Below are positions 7,227-16,395 of a stretch of DNA of 64,000 bases, one piece after another (position 1 is the first letter of the stretch; each line of letters opens with the position of its first letter). A program made the position numbers and the translations under genes. The notes under the pieces are model-generated. The model made no database searches, was not told where the DNA came from, and was given only the letters and a program-made list of their open reading frames with translations. The stretch covers positions 1 through 64,000 of the forward strand of contig CANROC010000005.1 of NCBI GenBank assembly GCA_947632175.1, read 5' to 3'. The DNA comes from an uncultured Oscillospiraceae bacterium (GTDB lineage: Bacteria > Bacillota > Clostridia > Oscillospirales > Oscillospiraceae).

Positions 7227-8533
7227 TCGATATCAAGCTCATCCGCGAGGTCCCGGACCTGGTCCGGGAGAACATCCGGAAGAAATTTCAGGACGAAAAG
7301 CTCCCCCTGGTGGACAGGGCCCTGGAGCTGGACCGTCAAAACCGCGCCGCCATCAACGAGGCCAGCGACCTGCGGGCAAAGCGCAACGCCCTCTCCAAGC
7401 AGGTGGGGATGCTCATGGGCCAGGCCAAAAAGGACCCGGCCAAGCTCGCCGAGGCCGAGGCCGTGAAGGAGGAGGTCAAGGCCGACGGCCAGCGCCTTGC
7501 CGAGCTCGAGGCCCTGGAGGCCCAATACGCCGCGGAGCTGCGGGCCGTGATGATGAAGATCCCCCAGATCATCGACCCCAGCGTCCCCATCGGCCCCGAC
7601 GACAGCCACAACGTGGAGGTCCAACGCTTCGGCGACCCGGTGGTCCCGGATTTTGAGATCCCCTACCACACCGAGATCATGGAGCGCTTCAACGGCATCG
7701 ACCTGGACGGCGCCCGGAGGGTCGCCGGCAACGGCTTTTACTACCTGGTGGGCGACATCGCCCGCCTCCACGAGGCGGTGTTGGCCTACGCCCGGGACTT
7801 CATGATCGGCAAGGGCTTCACCTACATGATCCCGCCCTACATGATGCACGGGGCCATCGTGGAGGGGGTCATGAGCCAGTCGGACATGGACGCCATGATG
7901 TACAAGATCGAGGGCGAGGACCTCTACCTCATCGGCACCAGCGAGCACTCCATGATCGGCCGGTACATCGACCAGCTCATCCCGGAGTCCTCCCTGCCCC
8001 ACACCCTCACCAGCTACTCCCCCTGCTTCCGCAAGGAAAAGGGCGCCCACGGCCTGGAGGAGCGGGGCGTCTACCGCATCCACCAGTTTGAAAAGCAGGA
8101 GATGATCGTGGTCTGCAAGCCCGAGGACTCCATGGACTGGTACGAAAAGCTCTGGCGCTACTCCGTGGAGCTCTTCCGGAGCCTCGACATCCCCGTGCGC
8201 CAGCTGGAGTGCTGCTCCGGGGACCTGGCGGACCTGAAGGTCAAGTCCTGCGACATCGAGGCCTGGAGCCCCCGCCAGCAGAAATATTTCGAGGTCTGCT
8301 CCTGCTCCAACCTGGGCGACGCCCAGGCCCGGCGGTTGAAAATACGGATTAAGGGCGAGGACGGGAAAATCTACCTGGCCCACACCCTGAACAACACCTG
8401 CGTGGCCCCGCCCCGGATGCTCATCGCCCTTTTGGAGAATAACCTCTCCACCGACGGCACGGTCCGCATCCCGGAGGCCCTGCGCCCCTATATGGGCGGC
8501 AAGGAAAAGCTGGAGCGGGCGAAAAAAGTGTAA
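7223..8533 (+). CDS. serS: Seryl-tRNA synthetase, motif-3 variant
   Basis: Class II synthetase, 436 residues, that charges tRNA-Ser. The N-terminal coiled-coil arm (about residues 30-105) is followed by the catalytic core. It has a TSEHSMIGRYID stretch in the TxE region, motif 2 (SPCFRKEKGAHGLEERGVYRIHQFEKQEM) and EVCSCSNLGDAQARRLKIR. Motif 3 reads LNNTCVAPPRMLIALLENN instead of the common LNGSGLAVGRTLxAILEN; the essential Arg is kept. GTG start overlapping the upstream stop by 4 nt. Presence beside parAB is unusual but fits a compact origin-region operon. Confidence 0.94.
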   Translation: MIDIKLIREVPDLVRENIRKKFQDEKLPLVDRALELDRQNRAAINEASDLRAKRNALSKQVGMLMGQAKKDPAKLAEAEAVKEEVKADGQRLAELEALEAQYAAELRAVMMKIPQIIDPSVPIGPDDSHNVEVQRFGDPVVPDFEIPYHTEIMERFNGIDLDGARRVAGNGFYYLVGDIARLHEAVLAYARDFMIGKGFTYMIPPYMMHGAIVEGVMSQSDMDAMMYKIEGEDLYLIGTSEHSMIGRYIDQLIPESSLPHTLTSYSPCFRKEKGAHGLEERGVYRIHQFEKQEMIVVCKPEDSMDWYEKLWRYSVELFRSLDIPVRQLECCSGDLADLKVKSCDIEAWSPRQQKYFEVCSCSNLGDAQARRLKIRIKGEDGKIYLAHTLNNTCVAPPRMLIALLENNLSTDGTVRIPEALRPYMGGKEKLERAKKV

Positions 8534-8578
8534 ACCCTTTTATCAAAAAAATTTATATTATATAAGGAGGACCTGACC

Positions 8579-8899
8579 ATGAAAGCAATCTGGAAAATTC
8601 TCATTAGCGCCGCGGCTGTGGCGGCGGTAGCGCCCTACAAGGTGGAGAAGGACGAGGAGACCGGCGCGGTGAAGCTCACCTCCGCCACCTGGAGCGCCAC
8701 CTACACCAAGGACGAGAACGGCCGCAACGTGGACGTGAAGCTCCTGCCCATCCTCAACAAGAAGTACGAGGAGTCCTGCGAGGACGAGGAGTGCTGCTGC
8801 TGCGGCGAGGAGACGGAGACGGACGAGGGCATCACCGTGGAGGAGCCCGAGACCGAGGCCGCGCCCGAGACCCCCGAGACCCCCGAGGCGGACGCGTAA
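8579..8899 (+). CDS. Small acidic protein with Cys cluster
   Basis: 106 residues. A hydrophobic N-terminus (KAIWKILISAAAVAAVAP) looks like a signal or membrane anchor. A middle part, VKLTSATWSATYTKDENGRNVDVKL, could be a small beta sheet. Then comes ESCEDEECCCCGEE with five Cys in nine residues, and an acidic Thr/Pro/Glu tail. The Cys cluster could bind metal or be lipid-modified; neither is shown. A very good ribosome site (AAGGAGG) precedes the ATG. I do not recognise a family. Confidence 0.6.
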   Translation: MKAIWKILISAAAVAAVAPYKVEKDEETGAVKLTSATWSATYTKDENGRNVDVKLLPILNKKYEESCEDEECCCCGEETETDEGITVEEPETEAAPETPETPEADA

Positions 8900-8923
8900 G
8901 GGACGCCCGGAAGGAGAACGAAC

Positions 8924-9319
8924 ATGAAAAAATTCTTTGAGGAGTTCAAGGCTTTCGCCATGCGCGGCAACGTGCTGGACCTGGCCGTCGGCGTGATCAT
9001 CGGCACCGCTTTCTCCGCCATCACCAACTCCCTCATCAACGACATCTTCATGCCCTTCATCGGCATCATCGTGGGCGAGGCCAGCTTCGCCAACCTGACC
9101 CTGGAGATCGGCGACGCGGTCATCCGTTACGGCGCGTTCATCCAGGCCGTCTTCAACTTCATCATCATGGCCTTCGCGGTTTTCTGCATCGTGAAGCTCT
9201 TCAACGCCATGCACAAGAAGAAGGACGAGGCCCCCGCCGCGCCTCCCGCCCCTCCCGAGCCCAGCAAGGAGGAGGTCCTGCTCACCGAGATCCGGGACCT
9301 GCTGGCCCAGAAAAAATAA
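8924..9319 (+). CDS. mscL: Large-conductance mechanosensitive channel MscL
   Basis: 131-residue MscL; homopentameric emergency valve against hypo-osmotic shock. The start [27 protein letters not shown] is canonical: amphipathic helix then pore-lining TM1 with small residues. TM2 ([21 protein letters not shown]) and the C-terminal cytoplasmic helix ([15 protein letters not shown]) are present. The ATG follows AAGGAGAACGAAC. Confidence 0.97.
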   Translation: MKKFFEEFKAFAMRGNVLDLAVGVIIGTAFSAITNSLINDIFMPFIGIIVGEASFANLTLEIGDAVIRYGAFIQAVFNFIIMAFAVFCIVKLFNAMHKKKDEAPAAPPAPPEPSKEEVLLTEIRDLLAQKK

Positions 9320-9320
9320 G

Positions 9321-10028
9321 ATGCTGGAAGAGATCGTTGCCGGGGGCGCCACCGCCCTCGGCATCTCCCTGCCCGAGGGGGCCTTGGCCCTCTACCGGGC
9401 GTATTTCGACGCATTGAGCGAGGCCAACCGGCGCTTCAACCTCACCGCCATCGAGGGGGAGGACCAGGCCGCGACGCTCCACTTTCTGGACAGCGCCGCC
9501 GTGCTCGCCTGCGCCGACCTCCATGAAAAAACCGTCATCGACGTGGGCGCCGGCGGCGGCCTTCCGGGCCTTGCGCTGAAAATCGCGGACCCCACCATCG
9601 ACTTGACGCTCCTGGACGCCACGGAGAAGAAGGTGGCGTTTTTGGCGTCCCTGACGGAGCGCCTGGGCCTCCCCTGCCGCGCCGTGGCCGCCCGGGCCGA
9701 GGAGCTGTCCCACGCGCCGGAGCACCGGGAGCGCTATGACGCGGCCGTGGCCCGCGCCGTGGCGGACCTGCGGGTCCTGGCGGAGCTGTGCCTGCCTTTC
9801 GTGCGCGTGGGCGGGCAGTTTTTAGCCATGAAGTCCGCCGACTCGGACCGGGAGATCGAGGAGGCCGCGCCGGCCATTGAAAAGCTGGGCGGGCGGCTTG
9901 CGGACGTGCGGGCGTACACCATCCCCGCCACGGACATCCTCCGCCGGGTGGTGGTCGTCGAAAAGGTCGCCCCAACCCCGGAGCGCTTCCCCAGACGCTG
10001 GGCGGCGATCCAGAAGCGGGCGCTGTGA
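9321..10028 (+). CDS. rsmG: 16S rRNA (guanine527-N7)-methyltransferase RsmG (GidB)
   Basis: 235-residue Rossmann-fold SAM methyltransferase modifying G527 of 16S rRNA. Visible: NRRFNLTAIEGEDQA near the N-terminus, the SAM loop VIDVGAGGGLPGLALKIADP, and YDAAVARAVADLRVLAELCLPFVRVGGQFLAMK. The ATG is one base after the mscL stop and has no clear ribosome site, so translation is probably coupled to mscL. In many Firmicutes gidB sits next to parA/parB; here it lies 3 kb further on. Confidence 0.95.
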   Translation: MLEEIVAGGATALGISLPEGALALYRAYFDALSEANRRFNLTAIEGEDQAATLHFLDSAAVLACADLHEKTVIDVGAGGGLPGLALKIADPTIDLTLLDATEKKVAFLASLTERLGLPCRAVAARAEELSHAPEHRERYDAAVARAVADLRVLAELCLPFVRVGGQFLAMKSADSDREIEEAAPAIEKLGGRLADVRAYTIPATDILRRVVVVEKVAPTPERFPRRWAAIQKRAL

Positions 10029-10041
10029 GGAGGAAAGCGTC

Positions 10042-10479
10042 ATGGGAGATTGGAAACGGATCGAAACGCGGGACGACATCAATGAGCTGATGGAGCGCGT
10101 AGGCGGCTTCCACGACTCCTGCCTTGTGTCGGCGAGCTTTCAAACGGGAAAATACGTGGACGCGTCCGGGGCGATGTTCTTAAGCTATGCGCCGGAGACA
10201 TACGAGGCGACGCTGATCGTCCACAACCAGTGGACGAAAAAGCCGCTGGAGCTGCGCTTTACAGGCGTATACAAGGTGAATCTCACGGGCTATCACGAGA
10301 AGGACGACGGCATCATCTACGACGCCCACCTGGCCTTCCACGAGGACGTCCCCCAGGCCCCGGGAAAGCGCCTCATCGTCTGGGCCGACTGGGAGCACTT
10401 CTCGCCGGGAGCGACCGACATAGACGATTTGACCAGCTACGTGTACGCCGAGACCCTCAGCTGGCGGGAGAGGGAATGA
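10042..10479 (+). CDS. Hypothetical protein (145 aa)
   Basis: Starts at the ATG following GAGGAGGAAAGCGTC, 13 nt after rsmG. The 145-residue product is soluble, rich in aromatic and acidic residues (GGFHDSCLVSASF, VWADWEHFSPG). Predicted beta-strands alternate along its length. I do not recognise the family; the overall look is that of small cytoplasmic DUF proteins such as immunity-like folds, but this is only an impression. Confidence 0.55.
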   Translation: MGDWKRIETRDDINELMERVGGFHDSCLVSASFQTGKYVDASGAMFLSYAPETYEATLIVHNQWTKKPLELRFTGVYKVNLTGYHEKDDGIIYDAHLAFHEDVPQAPGKRLIVWADWEHFSPGATDIDDLTSYVYAETLSWRERE

Positions 10480-11003
10480 AAAAGCAGCCCTCCCGGGGGT
10501 GGGGACGTAAATTATGACATAGGAAGTTGTCGAAACGCGGGCCGCCAAGAGAGGCGGCCCCTACAAAGCGCAACTGGGGCAGGTGCGTTTTTATGAAATC
10601 GTTCCGTCAACGTACCATGTAGGGGCCGCCTCTCTTGGCGGCCCGCACGTAGCACATCCAGTTTCCCGTAAGCCCCAGCGACGCCCAACGGGCTCGAATA
10701 CCCCGCCGCTGCGGCGGCACCCCTTTTTCCGAAAAAGGGGTCAGGGGAATATGGTTGCGGCTTCGCCGCCTTTATATTCAATGGCGCTTGCGGCGCAATC
10801 AAATCGAGATTGCGGCGTCAGCCGCTCCTTTTAAGCCCCCTCCTCGTAGGAGGGGGGCAGGGGGGTAGCGAGCGTGGGATGACAGCGCGGTTCCGATGAA
10901 CGCACCCACCTCATCCGCCGTTGCGCGCCGCCCCCCTCTACCGCACATTTCCTGACAATTTCCCCCCGGTACGCCGTATCGGGGGCTTTGGCGTGGTGAA
11001 AAA
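10480..11003. repeat. Intergenic repeat cluster upstream of mfd
   Basis: No credible gene. Two inverted copies of the GGGCCGCC-AAGAGA-GGCGGCCC hairpin (10536-10564 and 10619-10646) flank 54 nt. A composite block from about 10600 to 10890 follows: a GCCGCTGCGGCGG hairpin, CCCCTTTTTCCGAAAAAGGGG, a TTGCGGC hairpin and the CCCCCTCCTCGTAGGAGGGGGGCAGGGGGG module (10836-10866). The same modules recur in the same order at about 17034-17320. I see no promoter for mfd, which may be read from upstream. Confidence 0.8.
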
Positions 11004-14000
11004 ATGGAAAATCTTACTAGGGCGATTGAAAAGGAAGAATCCGTGCGGACGGTGCTGGGGGCGATCGACGCGGGGCGGTGTCCGGCGCTGTTGTCCGGGG
11101 CGGGGCAGCTGCCGCGGGCGCACGCGGCGGCGGCGGTGTATCTGGAGACGGGGCGGGCGCTTCTCTGCCTGTGCGCCGACGAGGGGGAGGCCGCCCGGAT
11201 GGCGGAAGACCTTTTCGCCTTCACCGGCGTGGAGCCGGCGCGGCTTTTCGGGCGGGACTTCGTCTTCTATAACGCCGAGGGCGTGTCCCGGGACGGGGAG
11301 CGGACGCGGATCGCGGCGCTCTATAAGCTCCTCACCGAGGAGCGCCCCATTGTGGTGGCCACGCCGGAGGGGCTGATGACCCGCACCATGCCGCCGGAGA
11401 CGCTGAAAGGCATGTCCGCCCGGCTCAAAACCGGCGAGAGCGCCGACCTCACGGAGCTCACGGGGAAGCTCGTCCGCGCCGGGTTCGAGCGGACGGAGCA
11501 GGTGGAGGGCGCGGGACAGTTTGCCCTGCGGGGCGGCATCCTGGACGTCTTCTCCCCCGCCGCCGACTACCCGGTGCGGTGCGAGTTCTGGGGCGACGAG
11601 GTGGACGGCATGGGGTACTTCGACGTCTCCTCCCAGCGGCGGGTGGAGAACGTGGACACGTGCCTCATCCTCCCGGCCCGGGAATCCGCCGTCACCGCCG
11701 CCGAGGGCGGCCCGGAGGGGCTTTGCCGGCGGTTGGAGGACTACGCCAAGGCCTTGGGGCGTAAACGGAGCATCAAAAAGGAGCTCATTGACGGCATCCT
11801 CGCGGATATCGAGCGCGTCCGGGAGGGGCGGGGCCTTCCCGCCTCGGATAAGTACCTGGACCTCCTCTACGCCCCGGCCTCCGCCGTGGACTACCTGCCG
11901 CCCGACGCGGTGGTGGTGCTGTGCGAGCCCACGCGCCTTACGGAGCGGGCGAAAAACGTGACCCTCCAGCTGGCCCAGGACCTCACCGGCCTCAAGGAGG
12001 CCAATGTCATGGAGGGGGAGCCGGAGCGGCTCCTGGAGCCCTGGGAGTCCGCCGTGGAGCGGCTTTCGGACTTCCCGGTGCTGATGATGGCGTCCTTCAC
12101 CGCCTCCCAGCTGCCCCTGCGGCCCCGGACGCTGGCAACCCTCACCGCCAAGCAGCTGCCCAGCTACGGCGGGAGTTTGGAGACGGCGGCCAGCGACATC
12201 GCCCACTACAAAAAGACCGGCAGCCGCGTGGTGGTCCTGGTCCGGGACCGGCGGCGGGCGGAAATTTTAAAGGAGTTTTTGGAAAATAAAGGCATCTCCA
12301 CGGCCTACGACTTCGACTTGGCACGTCTGCCCGAGCCGGGGACGTGCGTCATCGCCGTGGGGACGCTGTCGGCGGGGCTGGAGTACCCCGGCATGAAGCT
12401 GGCGGTGATCACCGAGGGCCAGCTGACCCAGGGCCTTTTCCGCCGAAAGGCGCGGCGGAAGCTTCCCTCCAACCGGCAGAAGCTGGACAGCTTCACGGAC
12501 CTCGGCGTCGGGGACCTGGTGGTCCACGAGGTCTACGGCATCGGGCGCTTTGCCGGGATGGTGAAGCGGGAGGTGGACGGCGTCCAGAAGGACTACGTGA
12601 AGATTGCCTACGCCGGCACCGACAGCCTCTACGTCCCCGCCACGCAGCTGGACGCGGTGAGCAAGTATATCGGCGCGGGGGAGGACGCGCCGGTGAAGCT
12701 CAGTAAGCTGGGCGGCACGGACTGGGCGCGGGCCAAGACGAAGGCCAAGGCCGCCGTGAAGGACCTGGCGGACGGGCTTTTGAAGCTCCAGGCCGAGCGG
12801 CAAAAGGCCACCGGCCACGCTTTCGCCCCGGACACGCCGTGGCAGAGGGAATTTGAGGACAACTTCGAGTACCAGGAGACGGACGACCAGCTCCGCGCCA
12901 TCCGGGAGATCAAAGCCGACATGGAAAACCCGGTGCCCATGGACCGGCTTCTCTGCGGGGACGTGGGCTACGGGAAGACGGAGGTGGCCCTCCGGGCGGT
13001 GATGAAGTGCGTCATGGACGGCAAGCAGGCGGCGATCTTAGTGCCCACCACGGTCCTGGCCCAACAGCACTACCAGACCGTGGCCCGCCGGTTCGACGGC
13101 TTTCCCGTGTCCGTGGAGGTCCTGAGCCGCTTCCGCACGCCGGCCCAGGTGAAAAAGGCCCTCCAGGGCATGGAGGACGGCACCGTGGACATCGTCATCG
13201 GCACCCACAAGCTGCTGCAGAAGGACGTGCGGTTTAAAAAGCTGGGGCTTTTGGTGGTGGACGAGGAACAGCGCTTCGGCGTCCAGCACAAGGAGCGGCT
13301 CAAGGAGCTTGCCCGCCAGGTGGACGTGCTGACGCTGTCCGCCACGCCCATCCCGCGCACGCTGAACATGGCCCTCTCCGGCGTGCGGGATATGTCCACC
13401 ATCGAGGAGCCGCCCTCCGACCGCCAGCCGGTGCAGACCTACGTGCTGGAGCACGACTGGGGGGTCCTCTGTGACGCCATGCGCCGGGAGCTCAGCCGGG
13501 GCGGGCAGGTCTACTACCTCCACAACCGGGTAGAGAACATCGAGCGCACGGCGCTGAAGATCCGGGAGCTTTTAGACGGCGCCACCGTGGCCGTGGCCCA
13601 CGGGCAGATGGACGAGGAGCACCTGGGGGCCGTCATGGAGGCCATGCAGACGGGGGATATCCAGATTCTCGTCTGCACCACCATCATCGAGACGGGCATC
13701 GACATCCCCAACGTCAACACCCTCATCATCGAGGACGCGGACAAGATGGGCCTTGCGCAGCTGCACCAGATCCGCGGCCGCGTGGGCCGGTCCAGCCGCC
13801 GCGCCTTCGCCTACTTCACCTTCAAGCGGGACAAGGTCCTCTCCGAGGTGGCGGAAAAGCGCCTCTCCGCCATCCGGGAGTTTGCGGAGTTCAATTCCGG
13901 CTTCAAGATCGCCATGCGGGACCTGGAGATCCGCGGCGCGGGGAACATTTTAGGCGCGGAGCAGTCCGGCCACATCGTCAGCGTGGGGTACGACATGTAC

Positions 14001-14489
14001 TTAAAGCTCCTGGACGAGGCCGTCCACGAGGAGAAGGGCGAGAAGGTCCCGGAAAAGCCGGAGTGCGCGGCGGACCTGGCCGTCTCCGCCAACATCCCGG
14101 AGAAGTACGTGAAGTCCGCCGAACAGCGCATGGACCTCTACCGGCGCATCGCCCGCATCCGCACCGAGGAGGACGCCGACGACATGACCGACGAGCTCAT
14201 CGACCGCTTCGGCGACCCCCCTCCGGAGGTCAACGCCCTCATCCACATCGCGCTTTTACGCGGCGAGGCCAGCGACACGGGCATCAGCGAGATCAGCCAG
14301 AAGTCCGGCAAGCTCATCTTCGCCATCAAGGACTTTGAGATGGACCGCGTCAGCCGCTTCTACGCCCTGCCCAAATATAAGGGCCGCGTGAAGATCGAGG
14401 CCGGCGTCAAGCCCGCCATCTCCCTGAAGCTCAACCCCGGCGAGCGCCCCCTGAACGCGGCCGTGGCGTTCGTGCGGGACTATAAGTGA
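11004..14489 (+). CDS. mfd: Transcription-repair coupling factor Mfd
   Basis: 1161-residue SF2 translocase that removes stalled RNA polymerase and recruits UvrA. Order of domains: UvrB-like N-terminal module (about 1-330), RNA-polymerase interaction domain with LGVGDLVVHEVYGIGRFAGM near residues 495-515, and a RecG-like motor. The motor has Walker A GDVGYGKTE at about 651 and DEEQRFG at about 752. RGRVGRSSRRAFAYF and the TRG region (GAGNILGAEQSGHI) follow, then the C-terminal D7 domain. The start ATG has only a weak ribosome site. Confidence 0.96.
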   Translation: MENLTRAIEKEESVRTVLGAIDAGRCPALLSGAGQLPRAHAAAAVYLETGRALLCLCADEGEAARMAEDLFAFTGVEPARLFGRDFVFYNAEGVSRDGERTRIAALYKLLTEERPIVVATPEGLMTRTMPPETLKGMSARLKTGESADLTELTGKLVRAGFERTEQVEGAGQFALRGGILDVFSPAADYPVRCEFWGDEVDGMGYFDVSSQRRVENVDTCLILPARESAVTAAEGGPEGLCRRLEDYAKALGRKRSIKKELIDGILADIERVREGRGLPASDKYLDLLYAPASAVDYLPPDAVVVLCEPTRLTERAKNVTLQLAQDLTGLKEANVMEGEPERLLEPWESAVERLSDFPVLMMASFTASQLPLRPRTLATLTAKQLPSYGGSLETAASDIAHYKKTGSRVVVLVRDRRRAEILKEFLENKGISTAYDFDLARLPEPGTCVIAVGTLSAGLEYPGMKLAVITEGQLTQGLFRRKARRKLPSNRQKLDSFTDLGVGDLVVHEVYGIGRFAGMVKREVDGVQKDYVKIAYAGTDSLYVPATQLDAVSKYIGAGEDAPVKLSKLGGTDWARAKTKAKAAVKDLADGLLKLQAERQKATGHAFAPDTPWQREFEDNFEYQETDDQLRAIREIKADMENPVPMDRLLCGDVGYGKTEVALRAVMKCVMDGKQAAILVPTTVLAQQHYQTVARRFDGFPVSVEVLSRFRTPAQVKKALQGMEDGTVDIVIGTHKLLQKDVRFKKLGLLVVDEEQRFGVQHKERLKELARQVDVLTLSATPIPRTLNMALSGVRDMSTIEEPPSDRQPVQTYVLEHDWGVLCDAMRRELSRGGQVYYLHNRVENIERTALKIRELLDGATVAVAHGQMDEEHLGAVMEAMQTGDIQILVCTTIIETGIDIPNVNTLIIEDADKMGLAQLHQIRGRVGRSSRRAFAYFTFKRDKVLSEVAEKRLSAIREFAEFNSGFKIAMRDLEIRGAGNILGAEQSGHIVSVGYDMYLKLLDEAVHEEKGEKVPEKPECAADLAVSANIPEKYVKSAEQRMDLYRRIARIRTEEDADDMTDELIDRFGDPPPEVNALIHIALLRGEASDTGISEISQKSGKLIFAIKDFEMDRVSRFYALPKYKGRVKIEAGVKPAISLKLNPGERPLNAAVAFVRDYK

Positions 14490-14574
14490 CCGGCCCGGAA
14501 GACCCAGGACATACGCGGCGGCGGGAAAAAGCGCGCGGATTTGGCATCCTCGCCCTCCCCGCCGCAAATTCCAC

Positions 14575-14603
14575 TTGCATCCTTTGCCGCGCTGTGGTAT
14601 AAC
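14575..14603 (+). promoter_or_regulatory. Sigma-A promoter for the plsY-like operon
   Basis: TTGCAT (14575-14580), a 17-nt spacer, TATAAC (14598-14603), 54 nt before the GTG start. Confidence 0.8.
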
Positions 14604-14657
14604 ATCATATGGCGAGCGAAAACGTCGGATCTCGACAGAAAGAAAGGAGTGAGGGCC

Positions 14658-15266
14658 GTGGCCCGGACGATTTTTGCCATCGCGCTCTCGTATCTCTCGG
14701 GGAGCGTCCTCTACGCCAACATCTTCGGCGACCTTTTCAAGGTCCGGGACAAATACGCCCTGACGCCGGACCGGAACCCCGGCGTGGCCAACGCCTACGC
14801 CTGCGGCGGCTTCTGGTGCGGGACCCTGACGCTGATCTTTGAGCTTTTAAAGGGCTTTTTGCCCGTATTCTTCTTAACGCGCCTGCCCGGCCTTCGTTCC
14901 TGGGGCCAGCCCATCATCCTGGCCGCGCCCCTGGTGGGCCACATCTTCCCGATCTTCTACGATTTTCACGGCGGAAAGGGCATCGCGGTGACCTTCGGAT
15001 GCCTCGTGGGCCTCTTCCCGTATACGCGCCCCTTTGCCTTTCTGGCGGCGGCGTTCATCTTCTTCTCCGTCATCGTGGTGGTGACGCCCCACTATTACCG
15101 CACCATCGTCTCCTACGTCGCGGCGGCGCTGGCAATGTGGCTCGGGCATATCCGCTTCGCCGTGCTGGGGGCGTTCCTCTTCATGGCGGCCCTGGGGTCC
15201 TGGCGGATGTACATGGCCCACGAGGAAAAAGAAAAGCTCGAGGTAAAGCTTCTATGGATGCGCTGA
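14658..15266 (+). CDS. PlsY-like glycerol-3-phosphate acyltransferase
   Basis: 202-residue multi-pass membrane protein of the PlsY type. PlsY uses acyl-phosphate to acylate glycerol-3-phosphate in the first step of phospholipid synthesis. The loop GHIFPIFYDFHGGKGIAVTFG is the PlsY GGKG motif, and ALSYLSGSVLYANIFG matches the N-terminal motif. The second motif, normally GSGNIGATN, reads RNPGVANAYACGG here, so substrate handling may differ. GTG start at 14658 behind AGAAAGGAG; a second in-frame GTG at 14649 lies inside the ribosome site. It overlaps the following glycosyltransferase, which suggests a joint role in membrane lipid synthesis. Confidence 0.82.
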   Translation: MARTIFAIALSYLSGSVLYANIFGDLFKVRDKYALTPDRNPGVANAYACGGFWCGTLTLIFELLKGFLPVFFLTRLPGLRSWGQPIILAAPLVGHIFPIFYDFHGGKGIAVTFGCLVGLFPYTRPFAFLAAAFIFFSVIVVVTPHYYRTIVSYVAAALAMWLGHIRFAVLGAFLFMAALGSWRMYMAHEEKEKLEVKLLWMR

Positions 15267-16360
15267 TACTTTCCTGCGGCACCGGCGGCGGCCACAACGC
15301 GGCGGGCCGGGCGGTGGAGCAGGAGCTTCGCGCCCGGGGCCACCGGGTGACTTTCATGAACCCCTACGACCTCCAGGGCCCCCACGCCGCCCACGCCGTC
15401 AACAGCGCCTACGTGAAGCTGGCCCAGCGGGTCCCCGGCGCCTTCGGGGCCGTCTACGGCCTGGGGAACGCCTACCGGCGTCTGCCCTTCCGCTCCCCCG
15501 TCTACCACTTCAACGGCGCCTCCGCCACCGCCCTGCAAAAATACCTGGACACCCACCCCTGCGACGCCATCGTCATGCCCCACCTCTTCCCGGCGGAGAT
15601 GGTCACCCGCCTAAAGCGCCGGGGCGTCGCCGTCCCGCGCACCTACTTCGTGGCCACGGACTACACTTGCATCCCCTTCACCGAGGAGACGGACTGCGAC
15701 CGGTACATCATTCCCTCCCCGGACCTTGCCGAGGATTTCCTGGGCCGCGGCCTGCCGGAAGAGCGCCTGGCGCCCCTGGGTATCCCCGTCCGCCGGGAGT
15801 TTCTGAGCCCCGACCGGGCCGCCGCCCGCGCCCGATTGGGCTACGAGGACGGCCGGCGCTGCGCCCTCTTGGCCGGGGGCAGCATCGGCGCGGGGAGCCT
15901 GGAGGAATCGGTGCGGACCCTGGCCGCCGAGGCCCACGACCTCCAAATCACCGTCGTCTGCGGCAGCAACCGCCGGGTCTATGAGCGTCTCGCCCGGGAG
16001 TTCGGCTGGCGGGCCACGGTCATCGACCACACCGACGACTTCGCCGACTACGTGGCGGCCTCGGACCTCTTCATCTCCAAACCCGGCGGCCTCTCCTCCG
16101 CCGAAGCCGCCGCCGCGGGCACGGCCCTCATCCACGTCACTCCCATCCCCGGCTGTGAGACGAAAAACATGGCCTTCTTCGCCGCCCGCGGCATGAGCCT
16201 GCCCGTGGAGTCCCCCAAAAAGGAGCTCTTAGACGCCTGCCGCACCCTCCTGGACCCCTCGGAGCGGACCAAAATGCTCCAAGCCCAGCGCACCCACCTC
16301 CCCCAAAACGCCTCCTCCGCGTTATGCGACCTCATCGAGTCCGACCTGGCGGAAAAATAA
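15254..16360 (+). CDS. UgtP/MGD-like diacylglycerol glycosyltransferase
   Basis: 368-residue GT28-family (GT-B) enzyme of the MGDG-synthase/UgtP group, which transfers sugar to diacylglycerol to make glycolipids. Diagnostic features: N-terminal LILSCGTGGGHNAAGRAV, the central FVATDYTCIPFTEETDCDRYIIPS, SIGAGSLEESV and the nucleotide-binding SKPGGLSSAEAAAAGTALIHVTPIPGCETKN near the C-terminus. It overlaps the plsY-like gene by 13 nt. Both act at the membrane on glycerolipids, so they form a sensible two-gene unit. The sugar donor and anomer cannot be told from the sequence. Confidence 0.88.
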   Translation: MDALILSCGTGGGHNAAGRAVEQELRARGHRVTFMNPYDLQGPHAAHAVNSAYVKLAQRVPGAFGAVYGLGNAYRRLPFRSPVYHFNGASATALQKYLDTHPCDAIVMPHLFPAEMVTRLKRRGVAVPRTYFVATDYTCIPFTEETDCDRYIIPSPDLAEDFLGRGLPEERLAPLGIPVRREFLSPDRAAARARLGYEDGRRCALLAGGSIGAGSLEESVRTLAAEAHDLQITVVCGSNRRVYERLAREFGWRATVIDHTDDFADYVAASDLFISKPGGLSSAEAAAAGTALIHVTPIPGCETKNMAFFAARGMSLPVESPKKELLDACRTLLDPSERTKMLQAQRTHLPQNASSALCDLIESDLAEK

Positions 16361-16366
16361 CCCCTC

Positions 16367-16395
16367 CCGGCATGGCCCCAGGCCATGCCGGTTTT
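16367..16395 (+). terminator. Terminator of the glycolipid operon
   Basis: An 11-bp perfect stem (CCGGCATGGCC, 16367-16377, with GGCCATGCCGG, 16381-16391), a 3-nt loop and TTTT, six bases after the stop codon. Confidence 0.88.

Noticed and set aside
9535-10143. A 202-codon arginine/proline-rich frame opposite rsmG
   Set aside because: It overlaps a clear RsmG gene and has the composition of a reverse-strand shadow.
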